From the NCBI GenBank assembly GCA_910587155.1, contig CAJULA010000028.1:1-37195 (forward strand): 37,195 nucleotides of DNA, given 5' to 3'. This DNA comes from an uncultured Lachnospiraceae bacterium. Lineage in GTDB: Bacteria > Bacillota > Clostridia > Lachnospirales > Lachnospiraceae. Both the position numbers and the translations under genes were made by a program. Below are positions 7,366-15,266 of the stretch, one piece after another. The notes beneath the pieces are model-generated. The model saw nothing but the letters and a program-made list of their open reading frames with translations, was not told the origin of the DNA and did not search any database. Within the stretch, counting starts at the first letter, position 1. The number at the start of each line of letters is the position of its first letter.

Positions 7366-9473
7366 TCAGTATACCAGTTCTTCCTCCGTGACCGCTCTGC
7401 CATACTTGGCCATACACCACTTTACCGCCCGGGCAATATGGCGGTTGCCGATACCGCACCCCTCTGCGGCAGCCTGTACCGCCGCCTGCATCCACACCTC
7501 CCGGATCTCACTTCCCGACAGTTCAAACTGTTCCGCAAACCAGTCCGTTGCCATCTCCTCTTCCAGAGGCGCGCTCTTTGGCAGCATTTTTTCCATAAAG
7601 CCCGGCGCATGGAAACATCCGGAAAGGGAAACGGGATCATATAACGGATACGGCGGGAAAACGCATCGTCCAGATTATCCCGAAGGTTTGTGGCCAATAT
7701 ACAGACCCCGTCATATGCCTCCAGCTTCTGTAACAGATGAGATACTTCCCTGTTGGCGCTTCTGTCATGCGAATCCTGCACCTTTGTCCGTCCGGAAAAC
7801 AGCGCGTCCGCCTCGTCAAAGAACAAAAGAGCATTCCCATGGGCTGCCCGTGCAAACAGACGGGAAATATTTTTTTCCGTCTCCCCGATATATTTGCTCA
7901 TCATACCGCCCAGGTCGACGCGGTACAGCTCCAGTCCCAGTTCATTGGCAATCGCCTGGGCCGCCATTGTCTTGCCGGTTCCCGGCGGGCCGTAAAACAG
8001 CGCGCAGACCCCCCTGCCGCCTGCCGCACATCCATAACATCCCCATTCCTCCCCGGCCATCTTCCCATATCTGATGCGGGCGCAGAACGCGCCGAGCAGC
8101 TCCCTGGTCCCGGCAGCCGTCACCAGATCATCCAGGCAGACCGACGATCTGAGCAGCTGCGCATACATCCCCAGCCGGGCGCCGCAGCCAGAGCCTGCCG
8201 CCTGCCGCACATCCCTGCTGTCCGCGCCCTCTCTTCCTTCCCATAATGCACAGCCTATGGCTCTGTTTACGGCCCGCTTGATCTCTCCCACATTCAGCAC
8301 ATAACGACTGCCTTCCGCGGCCAGTCCGGCATCCGCACCGGCCCGCTCCAGAAAATAGCGCCATACTGCCTCTCTTTGTGTGCGTCCCGGCTCTTCCAGG
8401 AAAAGTTCCCTGCAGCCAATCCCGCCCATGAAGCCCTCACCGGGCCGCCCTGAGGCCGTCAAAACGACCGTTTCCCCCCGTATCTTCATATAAGAAAGGA
8501 GTCCCGTCAGGATTTCTCTCTGCGCCGCCCCGCTTTTCCCCGGCTCCGTTTCCCTCTCGCAGTCCGTCAGACACAGATATCCTCTCTCCAGCAGCAGTTC
8601 CAGATACAGCAGATCATACATGACACTGATGTCAGGCTGCCGCTGCAGCCATGGATATGGCACGAAAAGAACAGGTCTGCCGCTTTGCTCGCTGATCTGT
8701 TTCATCAGGAATTTCCTGCCGCTGCCAGCCCTCCCCAACAGGCAGACCGGATCAGGTCCCGCATCCAGAAGCCGGATAAGTGCCGCGCACTGCCGCTCTG
8801 AAAAGCAGCGCCCGTTTCTTCCTGTAGGATCATAAAGGCGCAGCGCGGCGTCTTGTGACAGACCGCTCCTGTAACCATGAAAATGATAAAACAACCGTCG
8901 TTTCAGCACAAGGGGCGCTTCCCAGATCCCCTCTCCCAGTACGGGTTCGCTCTTCAGGAAACAGAGCCGCAGAAATTCCTGTTCTGCCAGCATTTCGCCG
9001 TACAGGCTCTCTTTGCTTCCTCCCGCCAGCACCGCCAGCGACCAGACCAGACCTTTCGTGGCATATCTGCGTGCCGGATCTTCCTGCAGCGCCGCGAGCA
9101 GATTGCCAAAATTAGGCTTTCTGTCACAGGCTCCGCCCAGCAGAAGACAAAGCTTCTGCCAGCCGCCGGGAGCCAGCCGCCGGGCAAACGCCAGAAACGG
9201 AAGGCGGACAGTCGGCGCGGTCTTTTCGACACGCTGTCCGATATGCAGCCGTATCCTCTCGATCTCCCGACGGTATCCGGCTGTCTCATGTTGATATTCC
9301 TCACACCGGCAGGGCAGTTCCGAAATTCCGGTTCCACATTCCCGCACCAGCTCCAGTGCCATAAGAAGCATACCCTCCAGCGCCAGCCAGAGATCATCCA
9401 TCAGTTCCCCGCAGCTTACATATCCCTGCCGGGATGCCTGCTCAGCGAAAAATCTGTCATATGTCTGCCGCAT
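7366..9473 (-). CDS. tandem AAA+ ATPase of a contractile injection system (Pvc15/Afp15-like), frame interrupted near the 3' end
   Basis: This is the putative CIS assembly ATPase. The first frame runs from ATG 9473 to a stop at 7422 (683 residues). A degenerate AAA module contains GRAGSGRKF (about residues 247-255). A complete module follows: Walker A GPPGTGKT at 495-502, Walker B LLFFDEADALF around 549-559, sensor-1 ILATN at 592-596, and an RRIR arginine cluster at 607-610. The natural family C-terminus (LSGSEIREVWMQAA...) is not in this frame. It continues in the -1 frame and ends at 7366. Shifting -1 at the A6 run 7587-7592 restores a continuous protein of about 702 residues. It starts 6 bases after the DUF4255 stop. 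Family knowledge: these ATPases act late in eCIS particle assembly. A single-base deletion, recoding or a sequencing error could explain the break. Confidence 0.85.
7587..7592 (-). other. A6 run at the frame break of the AAA+ gene (possible slippery site)
   Basis: The minus strand reads TGG AAA AAA TGC in the upstream frame. Slipping back one base gives TGG AAA AAA ATG CTG CCA, joining W-K-K to M-L-P-K-S-A-P and the conserved C-terminal helical domain. G-AAA-AAA is compatible with tandem tRNA slippage. An A7-to-A6 deletion would look the same. Confidence 0.6.
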
Positions 9474-9479
9474 ATCTTA

Positions 9480-10073
9480 TCACACCACCCAATTCTCCCG
9501 CCCGGCCCCCTGCATGGGAACCACGCCGATCTCTGTATGCATGACTCTTGTAACCTCCCGCTCCCGGCCTGACTCCATAACGACGGGAGATACCTTGTAA
9601 AACAGTGACAGCTGGTAAGACAGCCCCTGAAAATTCCATATCCTGCCCTTTTCTTCCATGGTAAGTCGCTGGAACTGTACATGCAGGTCCATGCCTCCAT
9701 TTTCCTGCGCTTCCCCGGCCGGGAGCAGCGCATAGTCATGAAAGGTCTGCACAACACCGCCCAGCAGACGCTGCTCCTGCGCCATCCTGAATTTCAGATC
9801 CGCATCACAGTAGGCCGTAATCATATAATACAGGCTCAGAAACAGCGGCGGATACGTCTGTCTGTTAATATGGGTATTGATCATTCCCCTCTGCTGCAGT
9901 TCCGCACACTCCTGGATATCATATAAGAATAATCCCAGCGACACATCCCCATGTTCCTTCGGGCTGCGCAGCCCGATCCCGTTTTCACTGGCGATCACAC
10001 CGGGAACCAGTTCCCGCCTGAGCAGCGCCGCCAGCCTCTCACCTGTTTTTGCAATTGCCGTATAGCCGTTCAT
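9480..10073 (-). CDS. DUF4255 / Pvc16-type CIS terminator (cap) protein
   Basis: This 197-residue protein matches the DUF4255 (Pvc16 N-terminal domain) pattern. An N-terminal helix (YTAIAKTGERLAALLRREL) is followed by a loop and the strand SLGLFLYDIQE. Next comes the characteristic RQTYPPLFLSLYYMITAY segment (about residues 71-88). A late LSYQLSLFYKVSPVV strand and a GREREVTRV turn complete it. In eCIS particles such as PVC and AFP this protein caps the tube and sheath end. AGGGGC precedes ATG 10073 by 8 bases. It is followed by the AAA+ ATPase with a 6-base gap, the usual pairing in CIS clusters. The frame is intact. Confidence 0.85.
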   Translation of the reverse strand: MNGYTAIAKTGERLAALLRRELVPGVIASENGIGLRSPKEHGDVSLGLFLYDIQECAELQQRGMINTHINRQTYPPLFLSLYYMITAYCDADLKFRMAQEQRLLGGVVQTFHDYALLPAGEAQENGGMDLHVQFQRLTMEEKGRIWNFQGLSYQLSLFYKVSPVVMESGREREVTRVMHTEIGVVPMQGAGRENWVV

Positions 10074-10121
10074 GTTAACTGCCCCTGTTCCATTTTGTAC
10101 ATCCTTCCATCCCCTGTCATC

Positions 10122-11243
10122 CTATCCCATCACTGCGCCCTGATCCATACCGGGACTTCCGGCCCGCCCTCTGTCGGTATCCGCGACCATACGGGCTTGC
10201 GGAATCGTTCCCAGTCTCGCACCCCGATCCATATAGCAGTGGGAATCCAGTCTGTTGCTCTCTCCATAACAGACCAGATGCAGGCGAGTCCTTATGGGTT
10301 TGCACTGTTTTTGCAAAAACAGGAAAAGCTCTCTTTGTTTTTCGGAGACATGACTGCCAATCAGTATCGTGACATCCCATATGCTGTCTCCGTAAAGCCG
10401 GTCATACATTGCCTCTTCCTCACTGCCGGGGCGCGCCTGCAGCAGGCCCCGTTCCACAATCACGGCTTTTTCGGACAACACGATCCGCACCAGCTCTGAC
10501 AGTGCCGTCCGCGTCCCCTTCATCCGGCCAAGCTCACCGGCATATTTTACCAGACTGCGCAGCAGGCTGTCCTCCGGATATACCCCCTCCAGCTCCAGTC
10601 CCAGCCATGCCGCATACCGCCGCAGCAAGACTGCAGGGGCCGTGTCTGCATCGAGCCACCTGGCCGCACTGTCAATCTCACACTGCAGATCATGATACAG
10701 TGTGGAAAAAACAGACAGATAACGATGGAAAAACCCGCCTTCCTCCTGATAAATCTCAGGAAATGTATGCAGGAACCGATTTCCCGTCCCGTCCACGCGG
10801 ATACTTGTAAGCCTCCCGCTCCCCGTTCCGGATACCTCCACATAAATCCACAGATATCTGCCGCACAGGTCACACAGCAGCAGATCCCTGCAGTTGACCC
10901 CCAGCCGCCGCCCTGCCCTCGCAAAAACAGCCGCTCTTTCTTCTACGGGAGCGTCCGGGGAAAAGCCTGCCATCCCTTCCTTCTCCTCTGCCGCCAGGCC
11001 CCATACCACACAGGACATGCCTTCCGCCAGTTCATAATCCATATGTATCCTGCCCCAGCGGTGTCCTTTTTCCTTAGCTGCCAGAACCGGAAAAAATATC
11101 CTCCTGGAAAAGGCATCCTCTTCCAGCAAAAGGACGCCATCCTTTCCCGCACGCATACCGCTCATCACACTTCTGCGTATTCTGCTCTCCCCGATCACAT
11201 AAATCCCTGCACTTCCCATCCCGCTTTTCTCTCCGCCATCCAC
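10122..11243 (-). CDS. tail protein I-like baseplate protein of a CIS
   Basis: This is a 373-residue frame from a GTG at 11243. The ATG at 11219 (365 residues), preceded by GGAGA, is an equally likely start. The middle (about residues 165-270) carries the phage-tail protein I signature. It starts with FLHTFPEIYQEEGGFFHRYLS, then an IDSAARWLDADTAPAVLLRRYAAWLGLELEG-type block (key residues ID, D, P, L, WLGL). It continues with the RSLVKYAGELGRMKGTRTAL helix. This is the region conserved in the TIGR02242/Tail_P2_I families that join the wedges to the hub in contractile tails. The N-terminal part (about 150 residues) is unrecognised. It lies 9 bases after the second baseplate J gene, in the usual CIS order. 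Confidence 0.75.
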   Translation of the reverse strand: MDGGEKSGMGSAGIYVIGESRIRRSVMSGMRAGKDGVLLLEEDAFSRRIFFPVLAAKEKGHRWGRIHMDYELAEGMSCVVWGLAAEEKEGMAGFSPDAPVEERAAVFARAGRRLGVNCRDLLLCDLCGRYLWIYVEVSGTGSGRLTSIRVDGTGNRFLHTFPEIYQEEGGFFHRYLSVFSTLYHDLQCEIDSAARWLDADTAPAVLLRRYAAWLGLELEGVYPEDSLLRSLVKYAGELGRMKGTRTALSELVRIVLSEKAVIVERGLLQARPGSEEEAMYDRLYGDSIWDVTILIGSHVSEKQRELFLFLQKQCKPIRTRLHLVCYGESNRLDSHCYMDRGARLGTIPQARMVADTDRGRAGSPGMDQGAVMG

Positions 11244-11252
11244 TTGGTTCTT

Positions 11253-13403
11253 TCAACCTTTTCTTCCGTATTCCAGTTCCAGTCTCCCCGGATAGCACAA
11301 AGCTCCCTCCTGCATCCAAATGTCCGCTCCCTGCATACGAATACCGGGGCCGGGCTGTGGTCGCAGGATCAGGCGGCAGATCTCCTCTACGCAGTCCAGC
11401 GCTTCCAGCGCATCACATATCTCACGAAAGGACAGACAACCGCCAAAGTTGCGGTCAGAGGAAATACCGTCCAGCAGCCCTCGCAGCGTCGTTTCCACCC
11501 GCTCCCTGCCATCTCCGGAAAAAGGCTTCAGATGAATCCTCCCACTCACATCCACCCGCACATAAATGGGCGAAAGCAGCGTCACTTTTGTAGCCAGCAT
11601 CCTTCTTTTCTCCACCTCTGCCAGTATCCGTTCCCGGTAAATCGGCGACAGCACAGGAAACGGCTGTTCAGAATAAGGCTTTACCGCGATCCGCACTTCG
11701 TTATCCTGCGCCCCGGCAAAGGCTTTTACTTTATGGACTGCCAGTCCGGGTATCCTGCGTATCATCTCTTCATAATCCGTTTCCCTCACCAGGCCCCCGG
11801 GCCTTCTCACATCCGCCGCCATCCTGCGGCTCATGGCCGCAATATCCTCCCCGTCACTCCCTCCTGATCCCGTCAGCGGATTGTAAAAAAATGCCCCGCT
11901 CTCCCGCGCTGAAGGATAAAACAGATTGCCGGCCCGTATATTGCCCCGCTCTCCCCTGTGGACACTGCAGGAACAGATCAGCAGTTCTCCTTCCTCACAG
12001 GCGCCCGCATCCTCAATCCGCACGGCCCCCTCCTCTTCCAGCAGTGTATACGTAAGCGCATCCCGCCCCAGATCACCCGGCCGGAAAAACTGATACCGCT
12101 CACTGCCTTCTCCATCCCTCATACACACGCCCAGCAAAAAATCCTGTGCCAGGATATGGCAGATGGGCTGAAGGGACAGTATTTCCTCTCTGCAGCCATA
12201 GATTCGCCCCACTTTATAATGATCCATAAGGGCCCGGCTGCGTACCACCACGACGGCGCCGGGCCTGTCTTCTCCGGCGTCGGACGCCGCCCATCCGCCT
12301 GTCAGCGTAAAGCGATATACGCCGGGCGCCTGCTTTTCCTGGCGGAAATACCGCACTCCCGGCTCCTTCCCGCTTTCGGGATACAGCGCTCCTCCATCCG
12401 CGTCCTGTCCGCTGTCGCTGTCCTGTTTCTCATACACATGATAAAATCCGTCCTCTTCCAGCGCGTATACTGTCACATAACCGTCCTCCAGCATAGCGTG
12501 CCCGGCCACAAACATTTCCGCATCGGCAAAACAGAGGGCCACGGCCAGTGTTTCTTTCTGTCTCACGGCAAGCAGCGGTCCCTGCAGGGACGTAACACGG
12601 GGCGGGGCATCGTAATCCGAGCGCAGCAGGCGGCACCGAAGCGCACTGCCCTCCCCCATCAGCCGTCTGTCCGGGCAGCCTTCCTCAGCCGGCATCTTCA
12701 GAGAGATCACACCATCCTGCAAAAAGGCGCCTCCCGTGTCACGGTATTCGATTCTTCGATACCCGTTCCTTGTATAAAGACTCCACTCCAGCCGTGCAAA
12801 CAGGCTGCATGCTTCTTCCGGTATCCTGTTAGCTGGAAAGGGCCTCTTTGCCCGCACCAGCAAATGAAGCCACTCGCCTGCCTCCGGCAGGGATTTCATC
12901 ACAAGATACAGGCAATGCCCCGGTTTGGGCCTTTCCCCAAAAGGATAGCCGTCTCCCGGTGCCCTCTCATCGCGCAGTTTGTCCATCTGCTCGATCTTTC
13001 CGTCCGCTTCCCGGAATATGCCAGCAAGGCCGCCCTCACCGCCCGGATATCCTCCCTCCGGCTCAAAACATAAGCCTGCGGCATACAGCTTCTGATGCGG
13101 CATAAGTTCCGGGTGCCGTCCTTCCTGTAAAGCCAGCAGCCAGACATAAGCCGCCTCTGCCTTTTCCCGCTCATAGCCGGCCAGCCGGCAGAGTCCTTCC
13201 CATATCTCATCCCCTGTCCGGAACAGGCCGTCCCGCTGCAGAGCCTGGAATGCGGTCAGATTTTCCAGAATGACGACTCCCGGATCAGAGAGATGGAAAT
13301 TTGTCCATTCCCCCTGATACAGGGCGGCCTGCGCCAAAGCCGCTTCCAGCATCTCTTCCAGTTCCCGCGCGCCCGCTTCTTCCTCCCGGCCCCGTCCGCT
13401 CAT
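11253..13403 (-). CDS. baseplate J-like protein of a CIS (full-length, Afp12-like)
   Basis: This 716-residue protein has the architecture of putative baseplate assembly proteins. An N-terminal helix is followed by the hallmark EWTNFHLSDPGVVILENLTA (about residues 32-51). A long beta-rich middle follows. The J domain lies near 530-660 (GGLVRETDYEEMIRRIPGLAV, VHKVKAFAGAQDNEVRIAV, and SPIYVRVDVSGRIHLKP). The C-terminus contains LSFREICDALEALDCVEEI. Such proteins form the wedges around the spike. Its ATG overlaps the upstream gene's TGA (ATGA, 13400-13403), indicating translational coupling. The frame is intact, unlike the neighbouring J gene. The exact Afp11 or Afp12 assignment is by order and is less certain than the family. 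Confidence 0.82.
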   Translation of the reverse strand: MSGRGREEEAGARELEEMLEAALAQAALYQGEWTNFHLSDPGVVILENLTAFQALQRDGLFRTGDEIWEGLCRLAGYEREKAEAAYVWLLALQEGRHPELMPHQKLYAAGLCFEPEGGYPGGEGGLAGIFREADGKIEQMDKLRDERAPGDGYPFGERPKPGHCLYLVMKSLPEAGEWLHLLVRAKRPFPANRIPEEACSLFARLEWSLYTRNGYRRIEYRDTGGAFLQDGVISLKMPAEEGCPDRRLMGEGSALRCRLLRSDYDAPPRVTSLQGPLLAVRQKETLAVALCFADAEMFVAGHAMLEDGYVTVYALEEDGFYHVYEKQDSDSGQDADGGALYPESGKEPGVRYFRQEKQAPGVYRFTLTGGWAASDAGEDRPGAVVVVRSRALMDHYKVGRIYGCREEILSLQPICHILAQDFLLGVCMRDGEGSERYQFFRPGDLGRDALTYTLLEEEGAVRIEDAGACEEGELLICSCSVHRGERGNIRAGNLFYPSARESGAFFYNPLTGSGGSDGEDIAAMSRRMAADVRRPGGLVRETDYEEMIRRIPGLAVHKVKAFAGAQDNEVRIAVKPYSEQPFPVLSPIYRERILAEVEKRRMLATKVTLLSPIYVRVDVSGRIHLKPFSGDGRERVETTLRGLLDGISSDRNFGGCLSFREICDALEALDCVEEICRLILRPQPGPGIRMQGADIWMQEGALCYPGRLELEYGRKG

Positions 13404-14389
13404 CCGCTATCCGCCCTCCCCTCCTCATTCGTCCCGCAGTATGGCATCACTTTCTGCACGCCGCTGCAGCATACGGCAAAGGGATTTCCTCCCGCCTTTT
13501 CCAATGACAGCTCATGGAGCCCCTCTGCATCCCGGACGGCAGCATTCACAGTATACCGCTCCATACGACAGTCTCCTTCCATCCCGTGCAGCATCATGCG
13601 AATCTGTCCTTCTCCCGGAAAATCGCCGATCCGCCAGCCATGGCCCGAACCGTCATCCGGCTGCAGATATGCCGCTATCTGCGCCTCCCACTGTCTGCAC
13701 GCCGCGAGCACATCCCCCTGAGCCGGTTCGCTGAGCCACACGTTCACACTTACCTCGACGAAAACAGGAAGCTCGATATGCAGTGCTTTCCGACAGCCCG
13801 GTTCACAGCGGGCACACAGATGAGGCATCAGCTGCTCCCGGAGCCTGTAAAAAGAATCCGTCCCTGTCAGGTAATCTCTCATCAGAACCACCAGACCAAT
13901 CTGACCGTCCCGGTGTCTTCCCCACCGGTCCACGCCGCATATAATCACCGCCTGAGCCACTTGCCGGGAAAACATAAGAGTCTCCCTTACAAAATCAGTT
14001 TCCGAGACAATGCGGCCTCTGCCGGAGAAAAGATTCGCGCTTTTCTGCCACACACGCTCCCTCTCTTCCATGTCACTGCCTCCTGTCGCCGCCGACGGAT
14101 TGCTGACACTCTGCACAAAAGGCACATTGCCATAAAAACCGTCGATGCTCCCCGCCTTCACATTTCCGAGACTCCCCCTGGTTGTTTTTCGTATCACCCG
14201 GAATGCCACATCTTTTGTACAGCGCGGAATCCGTACCCGGATACCGTCCCCGAACAGGATCTGACTGTCCGTCCGGCTGATCCGATACAGGCGCGCCCCC
14301 TGCGCTTTCCCGGGAAAATGATCTGTTTCTTCCCACTTTACATAAAATGCGGTTATCTCACCCGCCGGGTCATACTCTGCCTGCACCAT
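13400..14389 (-). CDS. baseplate J-like protein of a CIS, N-terminally truncated
   Basis: Only the C-terminal half of a baseplate J protein is present. The recognisable sequence starts around YPFFSDEELLAAHADMVQ (14415 region). It runs through FYVKWEE, ILFGDGIRVRIP and SLGNVKAGSIDGFYGN. It then reaches SNPSAATGGSDMEERERVW, GRIVSETDFVRETLM and the J-type tail. The open frame extends to 14743, but upstream of about 14450 it is only the shadow of the membrane protein gene. The first ATG inside plausible sequence is 14389 (329 residues), and it has no good ribosome binding site. The family N-terminus (an EWTN.H.SDPG-type block and several hundred residues) is missing. This points to a deletion or frameshift that joined this gene to its upstream neighbour. 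Confidence 0.65.
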   Translation of the reverse strand: MVQAEYDPAGEITAFYVKWEETDHFPGKAQGARLYRISRTDSQILFGDGIRVRIPRCTKDVAFRVIRKTTRGSLGNVKAGSIDGFYGNVPFVQSVSNPSAATGGSDMEERERVWQKSANLFSGRGRIVSETDFVRETLMFSRQVAQAVIICGVDRWGRHRDGQIGLVVLMRDYLTGTDSFYRLREQLMPHLCARCEPGCRKALHIELPVFVEVSVNVWLSEPAQGDVLAACRQWEAQIAAYLQPDDGSGHGWRIGDFPGEGQIRMMLHGMEGDCRMERYTVNAAVRDAEGLHELSLEKAGGNPFAVCCSGVQKVMPYCGTNEEGRADSG

Positions 14390-15243
14390 ATCCGCATGAG
14401 CCGCCAGCAGCTCCTCGTCTGAAAAGAATGGGTAAACAGACGCAGGAGGGGAATCTCTCCCCAGATAATCCACGAAACCGCCATCAGTACCGCAGCCCCC
14501 ATAAGCAGCAGACAACAGGCCATAACAATCCGCGTCAGACTCCCCCTGTGTCTGCCAAAAACTGTCAAAGCTCTCTTTCTTATCCCTGCCGCAGGGGGCC
14601 TGCTGCCGGCAATGCGCACATCCTGATACAACTGATCCAGTTCTGAGTACCTGCCCCGCTCCAGCCTGCGCCTGACCAGCATCCGGCAGAAAAGTCCGGC
14701 TTTTCCTTCTTCCTCCAGCATACTGAGGATTTTGTCTGCACAAGCCTCACAGCAGTCCCGGCGGCCCCGGCGCGGATCATAGTCGTCCAGATCCGGCGTA
14801 TATTGCATATGTACACTTCCGTCTGCCTCCAGCCGTATCTGATCCTGAACAAGAAAAAGATACAGCAGAGAATCCGGCAGGCCTGACGCCATGCATTCCG
14901 CGATCAGCCCCAGCCGTATCTTCTGCCTTATGTCAGCATTCCAGATCTCCCTGCGGTAAAAACGGGAGAGGGGCCTTTCCTGAAAATAGGGGAACAGAAA
15001 ACACATCCGCGGCCCCTGAAAAAAACATGCCAGACAAGGCGCCTCTGTCTCTGGCCGCTCCTTCTGCCATTGCCAGAAATCTTCCAGTATCGACCGGGCC
15101 ATTCCCGGATCCCGGATCACCCAGACCGTATAATAGTGGTTATCCTGACAGTCCGCCCGGACACAGACCAGGATATCGGCCCGGACGCCTCTGCGTACCC
15201 AACGGATGCCGGCAAGGCGCATGGTTCCTGTTTCCAGTATCAT
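14353..15243 (-). CDS. single-pass membrane protein of the CIS module, possible pseudokinase-like domain
   Basis: This is a 296-residue protein from ATG 15243, which follows GGGAGG by 7 bases. The frame is open to a TTG at 15270. The soluble N-terminal part (about 230 residues) is Cys- and Arg-rich. It contains a stretch (LYLFLVQDQIRLEADGSVHM, then YTPDLDDYD) that loosely recalls a kinase catalytic-loop region without catalytic residues. That resemblance is speculative. One strong transmembrane helix follows (IVMACCLLLMGAAVLMAVSWII, about residues 247-268). The last 30 residues (RSCWRLMRIWCRQSM) are in a different frame from the sensible baseplate J sequence and may be junk. The natural C-terminus may have been lost in the same event that truncated the J gene. 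A membrane anchor inside a CIS cluster suggests a cell-associated apparatus. Confidence 0.6.
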   Translation of the reverse strand: MILETGTMRLAGIRWVRRGVRADILVCVRADCQDNHYYTVWVIRDPGMARSILEDFWQWQKERPETEAPCLACFFQGPRMCFLFPYFQERPLSRFYRREIWNADIRQKIRLGLIAECMASGLPDSLLYLFLVQDQIRLEADGSVHMQYTPDLDDYDPRRGRRDCCEACADKILSMLEEEGKAGLFCRMLVRRRLERGRYSELDQLYQDVRIAGSRPPAAGIRKRALTVFGRHRGSLTRIVMACCLLLMGAAVLMAVSWIIWGEIPLLRLFTHSFQTRSCWRLMRIWCRQSMTRRVR

Positions 15244-15250
15244 GTGGATT

Positions 15251-15256
15251 CCTCCC
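15251..15256 (-). promoter_or_regulatory. ribosome binding site deciding the membrane protein start
   Basis: GGGAGG lies 7 bases before ATG 15243. It sits inside the alternative frame that would begin at TTG 15270. Confidence 0.65.
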
Positions 15257-15266
15257 TTTTGATCCG

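Noticed and set aside
9480..13403. Assignment of the module to an ordinary myophage prophage
   Set aside because: DUF4255 plus a tandem AAA+ ATPase beside baseplate J genes is the CIS pattern. No capsid, terminase, portal, lysis or integrase genes are present.
14430..14743. N-terminal 100 codons of the open frame containing the truncated baseplate J gene
   Set aside because: They overlap the well-supported membrane protein sequence, including its transmembrane helix, and look like out-of-frame translation.
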